DNA from: Clostridia bacterium
GTDB taxonomy: Bacteria; Bacillota; Clostridia; Christensenellales; CAG-138
DNA length: 64,000 nucleotides
NCBI GenBank assembly: GCA_017514685.1
Contig: JAFWJN010000028.1
Coordinates: 1 to 64,000, forward strand
Direction: 5' to 3'
Position numbers and translations under genes: made by a program. Shown here piece after piece: positions 19,316-28,081 of the stretch. Within the stretch, counting starts at the first letter, position 1, and each line of letters starts with the position of its first letter. The notes below the pieces were generated by a model. That model was not told the origin of the DNA. It ran no database searches and saw nothing but the letters and a program-made list of their open reading frames with translations.

Positions 19316-19324
19316 GCGGGTAAT

Positions 19325-19501
19325 ATGGAACTGCCGAATGATCCTGTATTGCTTCTGTCTGTAGTGAATATGAAGCTGAGAGATTACTATCCGTCACTGG
19401 ATGCTCTGTGCGATGACATGATGGTGAATCGGGAAGAACTGGAGAAGAAACTTTCCGACATTGGATACATCTATGACAATGAACGGAATTCGTTTTGCTG
19501 A
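19325..19501 (+). CDS. DUF4250 domain protein (58 residues)
   Basis: A short frame begins 9 nt after the glnA stop and encodes MELPNDPVLLLSVVNMKL, then RDYYPSLDALCDDM, and ends in FC. The LPNDP-LLS-VN-KLRDYY-SLD-LC pattern is that of the DUF4250 family, small proteins of unknown function in Clostridia that look like a compact helical or winged-helix fold. The ribosome site (GAGCGGG) is weak, so translation probably depends on coupling to glnA. A terminator follows immediately, placing it in the glnA transcript and suggesting a link to nitrogen metabolism. Confidence 0.88.
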   Translation: MELPNDPVLLLSVVNMKLRDYYPSLDALCDDMMVNREELEKKLSDIGYIYDNERNSFC

Positions 19502-19506
19502 TACAT

Positions 19507-19533
19507 AGCGGGGACACAAGTCCCTGCTTTTTT
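19507..19533 (+). terminator. Terminator of the glnA transcript
   Basis: AGCGGGGAC (19507-19515) pairs with GTCCCTGCT (19520-19528) with one G-T wobble and a 4-nt loop, followed by six T. Confidence 0.93.
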
Positions 19534-19565
19534 AAAAATCACCGGTTAATCTCAACCGGTGATTT
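19534..19565 (-). terminator. Terminator of lgt
   Basis: AAATCACCGGTT (19536-19547) and AACCGGTGATTT (19554-19565) are perfectly complementary around a 6-nt loop. On the minus strand the stem runs into TTTAAAAAAG, and it lies 28 nt after the lgt stop. Confidence 0.85.
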
Positions 19566-19593
19566 ACTGTTCAGAAGAATCGTAGGTAAAAGG

Positions 19594-20619
19594 TCACTGA
19601 TCCCCGCCGGAGGCGTCATCTCCGGAAGAAACCTCTGCAACTGCGGCAACTTCCGCGGCTTCAGATACTTCTGAAGTGTCTGCCGAGACTTCAGCCTCTT
19701 CTGCAAATTCCTGAGGACCAGCGGACTTGCTGTCCGATTCTTCGGGTTCTTCCGTGACGGGAACCTGCTCCGGAATCACTTCTTCCGGTACAGTCAGATC
19801 ATCTTCATGGAATTCTTTCAGCGGTTCGTCTTTGGGCCATTTCCGGGAAAGCACAAAAACTATTATGCCGGCGGTCAGCGTCACGATGCTGATCCACTGG
19901 GAAGTGGCAAGCGGACCGTAGATTCCGCGGATCGCATCACCGCGGAAGAACTCGATACAGAATCTCCAGACAGAGTAGAGAATCAGATACCATGCGGTTA
20001 CGGTTCCGCGATGCTTGTTGTTCTTCAGGACAAGAAGAAGCACGGCGGCCAGAATCAGAAGGAAGATCGCTTCCATCAGGGGAACGGGAAGACGGTGAAT
20101 TCCGTTCCGGTAGGTGACGGAAAGAAAACCGTCATATGTGAGATGATTGTTCAGGCACGCTTCCCCTTCGGCAACACCGTAGCAGCAGCCTACGAGCAGG
20201 CATCCGATTCTTCCGCCTGAGTGCGCGATGCAGAAGCAGGGAAGGATCAGATCGGAAAACGTGAAGAAATTACGCTTGCGGCGCAGGCACAGCAACAGAA
20301 GTCCGACGATGCCTCCGAAAAGGCCGCCGTAAAAGACCATGCCTGAGGTGATCAGCGTCCAGACACCTTTCCAGGAAGGGTTCTGAATCACAGCGATAAG
20401 ATCTTCCGGGGTCACGATCCAGTAAAGAATTTTCATCCCGATAAAACCGGCAAGGACCGCCCAGATCACACCGTCAAGAATTTCATCATTCCAGTCGAGG
20501 TTGGTAAACTTCCTGGCAAAATAACAGGTGACCAAAGCCAGAATCGTGCCAATCAGAATACAAAAGCCCATGGACGGGATACCGAATGAGCCGATATGAA
20601 ACAAATAATCTCCTACCAT
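19594..20619 (-). CDS. lgt: Prolipoprotein diacylglyceryl transferase with acidic tail
   Basis: Lgt attaches diacylglycerol to the lipobox cysteine of prolipoproteins in the membrane. Seven hydrophobic segments and the phosphatidylglycerol-binding signature around HSGGRIGCLLVGCCYG (about residue 133) identify it. Usual length is about 260; this protein has 341 because residues from about 258 on form a low-complexity tail rich in Glu, Ala, Val and Ser. The tail is presumably cytoplasmic and disordered. The window contains likely substrates (lipoproteins at 45579 and perhaps 2403). Confidence 0.94.
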   Translation of the reverse strand: MVGDYLFHIGSFGIPSMGFCILIGTILALVTCYFARKFTNLDWNDEILDGVIWAVLAGFIGMKILYWIVTPEDLIAVIQNPSWKGVWTLITSGMVFYGGLFGGIVGLLLLCLRRKRNFFTFSDLILPCFCIAHSGGRIGCLLVGCCYGVAEGEACLNNHLTYDGFLSVTYRNGIHRLPVPLMEAIFLLILAAVLLLVLKNNKHRGTVTAWYLILYSVWRFCIEFFRGDAIRGIYGPLATSQWISIVTLTAGIIVFVLSRKWPKDEPLKEFHEDDLTVPEEVIPEQVPVTEEPEESDSKSAGPQEFAEEAEVSADTSEVSEAAEVAAVAEVSSGDDASGGDQ

Positions 20620-20728
20620 AGAGGAACTCCTTTCACGACATCAGCAACGCCCATAATATGACGGAATCAAAGGATTCAGAACTGACCGTGTGACTAGTTT
20701 ATCACAGAGGGATTTTCTTGTAAAGCGG

Positions 20729-20757
20729 TTGACAAACGGAGCATAAAAAGTTAAAGT
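20729..20757 (+). promoter_or_regulatory. Promoter of leuS
   Basis: TTGACA (20729-20734) and TAAAGT (20752-20757) have 17-nt spacing. The leader is only about 40 nt, which leaves no room for a T-box. Confidence 0.75.
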
Positions 20758-20803
20758 TATTTCATATTATTGGTACTGTTTTTACTATGGAGAGGTAGGA
20801 CCT

Positions 20804-23209
20804 ATGGCAGAACGTTATGACTTTGCCGCTATTGAAAAGAAATGGCAGTCCTTCTGGGAAGAGCATCAGTGCTTTGCCGCAGAAGATGATTTCACAAAAC
20901 CGAAGTTTTATGGCCTGGTGGAATTTCCGTATCCTTCGGGAGCGGGGATGCATGTCGGGCATATTAAGGCATATACCAGTCTGGAAGTGATTTCCCGCAA
21001 ACGCAGAATGCAGGGATACAATGTCCTTTTCCCGATGGGCTTTGACTCGTTCGGGCTTCCTGCGGAGAATTATGCAATCAAGACCAATACCCATCCGCAT
21101 GTGATCACGACAGCGAATGTGGAACATTTCAAGGATCAGATGAAGAGAGTCGGATACTCTTTTGACTGGACCCGCGAGATTTCAACCTCCCTGCCGGATT
21201 ATTATCACTGGACGCAGTGGATCTTCCGCAAGATGTTTGATCACGGTCTGGTGTTCCGCGCCAAGACCCAGGTCAACTACTGCCCGCACTGCAAAGTCGT
21301 TCTGTCAAACGAGGACTCCCAGGGCGGCAAGTGTGACGTGTGCCACAGCGATGTCATTCAGTTGCCGAAAGATGTCTGGTATCTGAAAATCACGCAGTAC
21401 GCCGACAGACTGCTGTCCGGACTTGACACGGTGGATTATCCGGATTCCATCAAACAGCAGGAAATCGACTGGATCGGCAAATCGGTCGGTGCATTCGTCA
21501 ACTTTGAGATCAAGGAAATTCCTGAAAAACTGGAAATCTATACGACCCGCTGCGATACGCTGTTCGGCGTTACGTTTATGGTCATGGCTCCCGAACATCC
21601 GATGCTAGACCAGTACAAGGAAAAGGTCCGCAACTGGGATGAGGTGGAAGCATACCGTGCGGAATGCGCGAAGAAGACCGAGTTCGAGCGGACTCAGCTT
21701 GTAAAAGACAAGACCGGTGTGCGGCTGGACGGTCTGACGGCAGTCAACCCCGTAAACGGAAAAGAGATCCCGATCTTCCTTGCGGATTATGTCATGATGG
21801 GATACGGCACGGGAGCAATCATGGCGGTACCTGCACATGACCAGAGAGACTGGGAGTTTGCGAAGAAATACGGCGTGGATATCATTCCCGTCATTTCCGG
21901 CGGAGACATCGAAAAAGAAGCGTACACAGGAAACGGACAGATGATCAATTCCGGTTTCCTGAACGCATATGACAACAAGAAGGATTCTATCGCCGCGATG
22001 CTGGAGTATCTCGGAGAAAAAGGCATCGGACACAAAGGCGTTCAGTACAAAATGAAGGACTGGGCGTTCAACCGTCAGCGCTACTGGGGAGAACCGATTC
22101 CGCTGATTCATTGCCCCAAGTGCGGAACAGTCGGAGTTCCTTATGAAGAGCTTCCGTTAAAACTGCCGGATGTGGAGAATTTTGAACCCGGTACGGACGG
22201 ACAGTCTCCTCTTGCGAGGATCGAGTCATTCGTGAACTGCACATGCCCGAACTGCAAAGGACCGGCAAAGCGTGAAACGGATACCATGCCTCAGTGGGCA
22301 GGATCTTCCTGGTACTATCTGAGATTCATCGATCCGAAGAATGATAAGGTATTCTGCGATCCGGAAAAGATGCGCTACTGGATGCCGGTCGACTGGTATA
22401 ACGGAGGAATGGAGCATGTCACAAGGCACTTGCTGTATTCCAGATTCTGGCATCAGTTCTTATATGATCTCGGCGAAGTCAATACGCCGGAACCGTATGC
22501 AAAGAGAACCTATCAGGGACTGATCCTCGGACCGGACGGGGACAAGATGAGCAAATCCAAGGGCAATGTCGTGGACCCGCTTGAGGTCATTGACCGGCTC
22601 GGCGCGGATACGCTCCGTACTTATGTTATGTTCATGGGCGACTATATGGCCGCCACTCCCTGGAACGAAGAATCCGCAAACGGATGCAAACGCTTCCTGG
22701 ATCGCGTCTGGCGCCTGCAGGATATGGTGCAGGGCGAGGGAGATACAGATGCTGCGCAGCGCAGCGCAGTACATGCCTGCATTAAAAAAGTCTCGGAAGA
22801 TATTGAGCGCATGAAGTTCAACACTGCAATCTCCGCTATGATGTCTTTAGTGAATGACTTTTATGCCAAGGGCAGACTGACAAAGGACGAACTGCATACC
22901 CTGCTGCTCCTCCTGTCACCGTTTGCCCCGCATCTTGCAGAGGAAATGAATGAGAGACTCGGGTATGAGCCTCTGCATCACGCACCGTGGCCTGCATATG
23001 ACGAGAACGCGCTTAAAGTCGCGGAAATCGAGTACGGCGTGCAGGTAAACGGTAAGATCCGCGCACGGGTATCCCTGCCCGCGGACGCGGACAAAGCCGC
23101 TGTGGAAGCAGCAGCCAAAGCTAACTCCGATGTTCTGCCTTATCTTGAAGGAAAAACGGTCCGCAAGGTTATCGTTGTCAAGAATATCGTGAACATCGTA
23201 GTCGGATAA
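20804..23209 (+). CDS. leuS: Leucyl-tRNA synthetase
   Basis: LeuS charges tRNA-Leu. The 801-residue class I enzyme has the HIGH-type motif YPSGAGMHVGH (about residues 44-54), the editing domain (GYGTGAIMAVPAHDQRDWEFA) and KMSKSKGN (about residue 581), with the anticodon-binding and C-terminal domains intact. A four-cysteine zinc-like cluster (CPHCKV...CDVCHS) lies in the first third. GAGAGGTAGG precedes the ATG. Confidence 0.98.
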   Translation: MAERYDFAAIEKKWQSFWEEHQCFAAEDDFTKPKFYGLVEFPYPSGAGMHVGHIKAYTSLEVISRKRRMQGYNVLFPMGFDSFGLPAENYAIKTNTHPHVITTANVEHFKDQMKRVGYSFDWTREISTSLPDYYHWTQWIFRKMFDHGLVFRAKTQVNYCPHCKVVLSNEDSQGGKCDVCHSDVIQLPKDVWYLKITQYADRLLSGLDTVDYPDSIKQQEIDWIGKSVGAFVNFEIKEIPEKLEIYTTRCDTLFGVTFMVMAPEHPMLDQYKEKVRNWDEVEAYRAECAKKTEFERTQLVKDKTGVRLDGLTAVNPVNGKEIPIFLADYVMMGYGTGAIMAVPAHDQRDWEFAKKYGVDIIPVISGGDIEKEAYTGNGQMINSGFLNAYDNKKDSIAAMLEYLGEKGIGHKGVQYKMKDWAFNRQRYWGEPIPLIHCPKCGTVGVPYEELPLKLPDVENFEPGTDGQSPLARIESFVNCTCPNCKGPAKRETDTMPQWAGSSWYYLRFIDPKNDKVFCDPEKMRYWMPVDWYNGGMEHVTRHLLYSRFWHQFLYDLGEVNTPEPYAKRTYQGLILGPDGDKMSKSKGNVVDPLEVIDRLGADTLRTYVMFMGDYMAATPWNEESANGCKRFLDRVWRLQDMVQGEGDTDAAQRSAVHACIKKVSEDIERMKFNTAISAMMSLVNDFYAKGRLTKDELHTLLLLLSPFAPHLAEEMNERLGYEPLHHAPWPAYDENALKVAEIEYGVQVNGKIRARVSLPADADKAAVEAAAKANSDVLPYLEGKTVRKVIVVKNIVNIVVG

Positions 23210-23232
23210 ACCATATTCAGGAGGACTAAATC

Positions 23233-24072
23233 ATGTTGGCAGAAGAACTGACTTGGGGCGGACAGCTTTCGCAGAGCATTGCGGAGCAGTTTGGAAACGG
23301 TGTTGCCGGCATTGCAATGAAAATCGTTGCGGCGCTTGCAATCCTGTTGATTGGCACATTACTGGTGAAAGGGCTCATGAAACTGATCTTGAAGATGCCC
23401 TGGAACAAAAACTTGGATTCTGAAGTAAAGACATTTGTCAACAGTGCGATCAAAGTGCTGTGCTACACACTGGTTGTCCTGCTCGCAGTTGCAACAGTCG
23501 GTGTTCCGATTGCATCGATCATAGCGGTCCTCGGTTCCTGCGGACTGGCAGTCGGTCTGGCACTGCAGGGCTCCCTGGCGAACCTTGCAGGTGGCATTAT
23601 GCTGCTGATCTTCCGTCCGTTCAGAGTCGGAGATTATATCACTGACGGTTCCAATGAAGGAACGGTAAAAGAGATCAATCTGTTCTATACGACAATCGCA
23701 ACGGCAGATAATCTGAAACTTACAGTTCCGAATGCCGGCCTTTCCAATGCATCAATCAAGAATCTCAGCGCAAATGAGACCCGCCGTCTCGACATCGATG
23801 TTACTCTGAGCCCTGCGGCGGATAAGGAAAAAGTCTGCCAGCTCATGCTTGATTGCGCAAAGAACAATGAAAATGTTCTGGATGATCCCGCTCCCGAGGC
23901 ACTGGTCATTGTAACCGATGGCGGCCTTCCGACATTCCGTCTCCGCACGTGGTTCAAATCCGGAAACTACTGGGCTGTCTATTTCGCTCTGAATGAAGCT
24001 GTTCAGACAGCATTGAAAGCAAATGATGTGCCTCTTGCGCATGCGCAGGTGGATATTCATACGGATAAATAA
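23233..24072 (+). CDS. Small-conductance mechanosensitive channel, MscS family
   Basis: This 279-residue membrane protein has three N-terminal transmembrane helices and the MscS pore-lining signature GLAVGLALQGSLANLAGG (about residues 100-117), followed by the beta-domain (FRPFRVGDYI) and a C-terminal cytoplasmic domain. It should open on osmotic downshock to release solutes. AGGAGG precedes the ATG. It follows leuS by 23 nt with no intervening terminator seen. Confidence 0.94.
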   Translation: MLAEELTWGGQLSQSIAEQFGNGVAGIAMKIVAALAILLIGTLLVKGLMKLILKMPWNKNLDSEVKTFVNSAIKVLCYTLVVLLAVATVGVPIASIIAVLGSCGLAVGLALQGSLANLAGGIMLLIFRPFRVGDYITDGSNEGTVKEINLFYTTIATADNLKLTVPNAGLSNASIKNLSANETRRLDIDVTLSPAADKEKVCQLMLDCAKNNENVLDDPAPEALVIVTDGGLPTFRLRTWFKSGNYWAVYFALNEAVQTALKANDVPLAHAQVDIHTDK

Positions 24073-24088
24073 TATATGAATCCCAAGA

Positions 24089-24121
24089 GCTTTGCCGGCC
24101 TTCACCAGCAAAGCACTTTTT
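24089..24121 (+). terminator. Terminator after the mscS-type gene
   Basis: GCTTTGC (24089-24095) pairs with GCAAAGC (24108-24114), followed by a short T-run (24117-24121). It sits only 15 nt before the next start codon, so it may be partial and act as an attenuator. Confidence 0.65.
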
Positions 24122-24135
24122 CTTAAGGAGGTTTT

Positions 24136-25371
24136 ATGAATACATTGCTACGTTCCCAGGCAGATCTAATCGTAAAGGAAGCGATTGCCTCCGTGCAGCC
24201 GGATGCTGCTGTGCAGCGCGCGCTTTCAAAGATGATTTTCCCCGGCAGGGTACTGCTTGTCGCTGCAGGAAAAGCTGCATGGCAGATGGCTAAGGCTGCG
24301 TCTGACACATTGGGCAGCCGTATAGAAAAGGGTGTTGTTGTCACGAAATACGGACATGTGACAGGTCCGATTGCAAACTTTGATTGCTTTGAAGCCGGTC
24401 ACCCGGTACCGGATGAGAATTCGTTCAAAGGCACGCAGGCGGCGCTTGATCTTGTTTCGGATCTGAGTGATCAGGATACCGTGCTGTTCCTTCTCTCCGG
24501 CGGCGGCAGCGCACTGTTTGAGAAGCCGCTTGTACCGGCGGCCGAACTTCAGGACATCACCGGACAGCTTTTGGCCTGCGGGGCAGATATTACGGAGATC
24601 AACACGATCCGGAAACGCCTGTCCGCGGTCAAAGGCGGACGTTTTGCGCAGATCTGCTGGCCTGCGAAGGTGGAAGCTGTCATTCTTTCCGACATTCTCG
24701 GCGATCCGCTCGACATGATTGCATCCGGTCCGGCCTGCCCGGATTCCTCCACTGCAGAAGACGCGCAGCGTATTGCGAAAAAGTATGCGCTGAAGATGAG
24801 CGATGCTGCTAAGGCGCTATTGGATATTGAAACGCCGAAAGTGCTGAACAACGTCCGTTCGCAGATCAACGGAAGTGTGAGAGAATTGTGCGCTGCGGCG
24901 GCAAAAACCTGTGCCGAACTCGGATATACCCCGGTTCTTCTGACAGACCAGCTCTGCTGTCAGGCGAAGGAAGCGGGCAGTTTTCTTGCATCGATTCTGA
25001 AAACGCATCTGTTTGACGGACAGTCCCTTGCATTTATTGCGGGAGGGGAGACGGTTGTCAAACTGATCGGAAAAGGAAAGGGCGGACGCAACCAGGAGCT
25101 GGCACTTGCTGCGGCAACCGGTATTGCGAATATGCCGAACGCAGCTGTCTTCTCGGTAGGCAGCGATGGAACCGATGGTCCTACGGATGCCGCAGGCGGA
25201 TATGTTGACGGTGAGACAGTCGGGGAGCTGGCGTTGAACAACCTTACAGTCGATGATGTGCTGCAGAACAACGATGCGTATCATGCTCTGCAAAAAATCG
25301 GAGGGCTCATTATGACCGGTCCGACCGGAACAAATGTCAATGATGTTGCCGTTGCATTGCTAAAAGCATAA
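24136..25371 (+). CDS. Glycerate 2-kinase, MOFRL family
   Basis: The 411-residue protein is a two-domain DUF4147/MOFRL glycerate kinase (GckA/TtuD type), which phosphorylates D-glycerate to 2-phosphoglycerate. Signatures are LLVAAGKAAWQMA, FLLSGGGSALFEKP and, in the MOFRL domain, GKGGRNQELALAAA and GSDGTDGPTDAAGGYVDG. AAGGAGG is close before the ATG. No glyoxylate or tartrate pathway genes lie nearby, so the source of glycerate is not shown. Confidence 0.93.
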   Translation: MNTLLRSQADLIVKEAIASVQPDAAVQRALSKMIFPGRVLLVAAGKAAWQMAKAASDTLGSRIEKGVVVTKYGHVTGPIANFDCFEAGHPVPDENSFKGTQAALDLVSDLSDQDTVLFLLSGGGSALFEKPLVPAAELQDITGQLLACGADITEINTIRKRLSAVKGGRFAQICWPAKVEAVILSDILGDPLDMIASGPACPDSSTAEDAQRIAKKYALKMSDAAKALLDIETPKVLNNVRSQINGSVRELCAAAAKTCAELGYTPVLLTDQLCCQAKEAGSFLASILKTHLFDGQSLAFIAGGETVVKLIGKGKGGRNQELALAAATGIANMPNAAVFSVGSDGTDGPTDAAGGYVDGETVGELALNNLTVDDVLQNNDAYHALQKIGGLIMTGPTGTNVNDVAVALLKA

Positions 25372-25388
25372 CCAGATTAAAACGGTCA

Positions 25389-25423
25389 AGGGAGGCGCTT
25401 CGTAAAGAAGCAGCCTCTCTTTT
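25389..25423 (+). terminator. Terminator after the glycerate kinase gene
   Basis: GGGAGGC-GCTTC pairs with GAAGC-A-GCCTCTC around a short loop, with one bulge, and ends in TTTT. Confidence 0.85.
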
Positions 25424-25500
25424 ACTTCCGCTTTCCACACGGATGGCAGAAAAAGGAACGGTTGCCGCGAAAGAATCATGGTCGATGTAATATTGCCGTA

Positions 25501-25548
25501 TTGACAAACAAGAGAAAAGAGTTTAATATAATTATCGTTACATAACGA
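25501..25548 (+). promoter_or_regulatory. Promoter and operator of the TetR-CPBP operon
   Basis: TTGACA (25501-25506) and TAATAT (25524-25529) have 17-nt spacing. A perfect 14-bp palindrome TCGTTACATAACGA (25535-25548) covers the expected transcription start. This is the classic position for a TetR-type repressor site, which would make the operon self-repressed. Confidence 0.75.
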
Positions 25549-25572
25549 CAATTACATTAAAGAGAAAGGAAA

Positions 25573-26148
25573 ATGAGTATGCCGCCAAAGGCAAGGATTA
25601 CAAGGGATATGATCGTTCAGGCAGCCATTGAAGTTGCCAGACAAAGTGGATATGAGAATATCAATGCGAGGACAGTCTCCAGACAACTGCACTGCTCCAC
25701 TCAGCCGGTCATGTATCATTTTTCAACCATTGACGCTATGAAACGCGCTGCTTATGATCAGGTCGATCAACTGCATTCAGAGTATATGATGGCAATTCCG
25801 CCGGACCAGGATCCGATCCTTGGAATCGGTTTGAATTATATCCGATTCTCCGTAGAGGAACCGCAGCTGTTCCGCTTTCTGTTTCAATCCGGATATGCAG
25901 AGGAAAACAGCGTGCTGGAAATGATCGATTCCGAAGAACTGATCCCTGTTCTTGCCGCCATGCAGGAAGGTTCCGGACTGAGCATGGAAAAAACGAAGCA
26001 GGTGTTTCTGACCGTGGCGCTGTTCGCACACGGCTATGCCAGCATTATTGCCAATAATGGTCTGGAATATGACGAAAAACTAATCGCAAAGCATCTGGAA
26101 CAGGCCTGGAACGGTGCTTTTCTAGCGGCTACTCAGGAGGAAAAGTGA
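25573..26148 (+). CDS. TetR/AcrR family transcriptional regulator
   Basis: This 191-residue protein has an N-terminal TetR helix-turn-helix (residues about 8-55: ITRDMIVQAAIEVARQSGYE, ending in STQPVMYHFSTIDAMKRAAYD) and a helical ligand-binding domain similar to the TetR_C_13/WHG type. A second ATG one codon after the first is in frame. It is separated by 1 nt from the CPBP gene, with a palindromic operator at its own promoter. It most likely represses both genes until an unknown ligand binds. Confidence 0.92.
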   Translation: MSMPPKARITRDMIVQAAIEVARQSGYENINARTVSRQLHCSTQPVMYHFSTIDAMKRAAYDQVDQLHSEYMMAIPPDQDPILGIGLNYIRFSVEEPQLFRFLFQSGYAEENSVLEMIDSEELIPVLAAMQEGSGLSMEKTKQVFLTVALFAHGYASIIANNGLEYDEKLIAKHLEQAWNGAFLAATQEEK

Positions 26149-26149
26149 A

Positions 26150-26899
26150 ATGAAGAATCTGTATGAAAAAAAACCTGTGCTTTTTGCGGTGCTGTTCATC
26201 GTGCTGTACTGCACAGTGACCATTCCCATTCGGGGCGAATACGGCGATGGCAGCATCCAATCTTTGCTTGGGCTGTCTGCTGTTACAGTCATTATTGCAA
26301 TCGTTAGCAGTGTGATTCCACTTTGGAAAAAGGTAGGAGTTGCCGCAAAACCACAGAACGTTCGTCTGTGCCTGTACTTTCTTCCCATGATTCTTCTTGC
26401 CACCGGCAACATCTGGGACGGCTTCGAACTGAACTATAGTGGCGTTAACCTTTGGTACGCGATCGGTTCTATGGCATTGGTCGGCTTTGTGGAGGAAATG
26501 ATCTTCCGGGGCTTTCTGTTCCGTGCTTTGCTGAAAAAGCGCGGTCCCAAGGTCGCCATCATCGTGTCTGCCGTGACCTTTGGGATCGGTCATATCGTGA
26601 ACCTTCTGGCAGGTATGGCAACCCTTGATAATTTGATGATGATCATCTTCGCCGTAGCGTGGGGTTTCATCTTCACTATGGTCTATTATAAGTCCGGCAG
26701 TCTGTTTCTCTGCATTCTGGTGCATGCCGTTGTGGATGTGCTTTCCACTGTTGCCGCGGAGACCGCATGGGGCAGCTGGCTCTATATTGGCACGACCGTT
26801 GTGATTGGCGTTGCCTACAGTCTGTATCTGGCAAAACGCGTTGAGACCCCGATGATCCATAGGACGGACATGCAAGAGAAATCTGTGAAGGGCGCTTAG
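26150..26899 (+). CDS. CPBP family intramembrane glutamic endopeptidase
   Basis: The 249-residue, multi-spanning membrane protein has the CPBP (Abi/CAAX-like) motifs: EEMIFRGFLFRALL (EExxxR), FGIGHIVNLL (FxxxH) and HAVVDVL. Family roles include protein processing, bacteriocin self-immunity and stress functions. It is coupled to the TetR gene, and its expression should be induced when the repressor lets go. Substrate unknown. Codon use looks somewhat different from neighbours, which with the regulator suggests a mobile two-gene module. Confidence 0.9.
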   Translation: MKNLYEKKPVLFAVLFIVLYCTVTIPIRGEYGDGSIQSLLGLSAVTVIIAIVSSVIPLWKKVGVAAKPQNVRLCLYFLPMILLATGNIWDGFELNYSGVNLWYAIGSMALVGFVEEMIFRGFLFRALLKKRGPKVAIIVSAVTFGIGHIVNLLAGMATLDNLMMIIFAVAWGFIFTMVYYKSGSLFLCILVHAVVDVLSTVAAETAWGSWLYIGTTVVIGVAYSLYLAKRVETPMIHRTDMQEKSVKGA

Positions 26900-27008
26900 A
26901 AACGGCTTGCTTCTTATGTCAAATGTCAAAAGAAGGATGGCGGAATATATTTAGAAAGATGATTAACGTTTGGTGCTTCAGTGTAGGGCATCGATACTAA
27001 AAAACAAA

Positions 27009-27050
27009 GAAACAGTGGAGAGAAATTAGTTTTTCTTCACTGTTTTGCTT
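27009..27050 (+). terminator. Terminator after the CPBP gene
   Basis: AAACAGTG pairs with CACTGTTT (about 27010-27017 and 27038-27045) with an imperfect inner extension (AGAAA/TTTTCT), then TTTTGCTTTT. The rest of 26900-27199 holds this hairpin and the thyA promoter and nothing else I could see. Confidence 0.75.
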
Positions 27051-27141
27051 TTCGTACGAACCTGTCATTTATAAGAGAATCAGAGCCGGGATCGGAAGAG
27101 GAAGAATAACAGAAACCGTGGACGTATTTTTTTAGTTTCGC

Positions 27142-27170
27142 TTTTCAATTATCATAAATTCTGCTATACT
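27142..27170 (+). promoter_or_regulatory. Promoter of thyA-folA
   Basis: TTTTCA (27142-27147) and TATACT (27165-27170) with 17-nt spacing. TG at 27162-27163 gives an extended -10. Confidence 0.7.
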
Positions 27171-27199
27171 ATAAAAAGCAATACTATGGAGGTAGCTCA

Positions 27200-28048
27200 A
27201 TGGCTTACGCAGATGATGTATTTATAAAGATGTGCAGAGACATCATAGATAACGGTGTCGATACAACAGGGGAAAAGGTTCGTCCGCATTGGCCGGACGG
27301 GACACCTGCATATACTGTCAAAAAATTCGGGGTTGTCAACCGTTATGATTTGACAAAAGAGTTTCCAATTATGACGCTTCGAAGAACTGCTATTAAATCC
27401 GCTGTCGATGAAATCCTGTGGATCTGGCAGAAAAAGTCGAACAATATTCATGATCTGCATTCTCATATCTGGGATGAATGGGCAAATGAAGACGGTTCGA
27501 TCGGAAAAGCGTACGGATATCAAATGTCAGTAAAGCATCAGTACAAAGAGGGTATGTTTGACATGGTCGACCGCGTACTGTTCGATCTGAAAAACAATCC
27601 TTACAGCAGGCGCATCATGACAAACATCTATACGTTTGCGGATCTGCATGAAATGAATCTGTATCCCTGCGCATACAGCATGACGTTCAACTGCACGAAG
27701 AACAAGGAAACAGGAAAACTCGTTTTGAATGCGATCCTGAATCAGAGATCCAATGACGTTCTTGCCGCCAATAACTGGAATGTCGTTCAGTATGCGGCAT
27801 TAGTGCACATGATGGCTCAGGTTTCGGATATGGAGCCTGGAGAATTCGTGCATGTCATCGCAGACGCTCATATCTATGACCGCCATATTCCGCTGATTGA
27901 AGAATTGATCAAGCGTGAACCCTTCCCGGCGCCGAAGTTCATTCTGAACCCGGAAGTTAAGAATTTCTATGATTTCAAGCCGGAAGATGTTCAGCTGGAG
28001 AATTATCAGTTTGGCGAACAGATCAAAAACATCCCGATTGCAATCTGA
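27200..28048 (+). CDS. thyA: Thymidylate synthase
   Basis: ThyA methylates dUMP to dTMP using methylene-tetrahydrofolate. The nucleophile is Cys157 in NLYPCAYSM, followed by LNQRSNDVLAANNWNVVQYA and the C-terminal DFKPEDVQLENYQ. The 282-residue length is close to the family norm. ATGGAGG precedes the start. It is 33 nt upstream of folA, which regenerates the folate it oxidises. Confidence 0.97.
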   Translation: MAYADDVFIKMCRDIIDNGVDTTGEKVRPHWPDGTPAYTVKKFGVVNRYDLTKEFPIMTLRRTAIKSAVDEILWIWQKKSNNIHDLHSHIWDEWANEDGSIGKAYGYQMSVKHQYKEGMFDMVDRVLFDLKNNPYSRRIMTNIYTFADLHEMNLYPCAYSMTFNCTKNKETGKLVLNAILNQRSNDVLAANNWNVVQYAALVHMMAQVSDMEPGEFVHVIADAHIYDRHIPLIEELIKREPFPAPKFILNPEVKNFYDFKPEDVQLENYQFGEQIKNIPIAI

Positions 28049-28081
28049 CAGGTTGGCAATCAGCATAAACAGGAGCAGATA

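Noticed and set aside
20620-20803. T-box riboswitch before leuS
   Set aside because: The promoter leaves only about 40 nt of leader and no T-box consensus or terminator hairpin is present.
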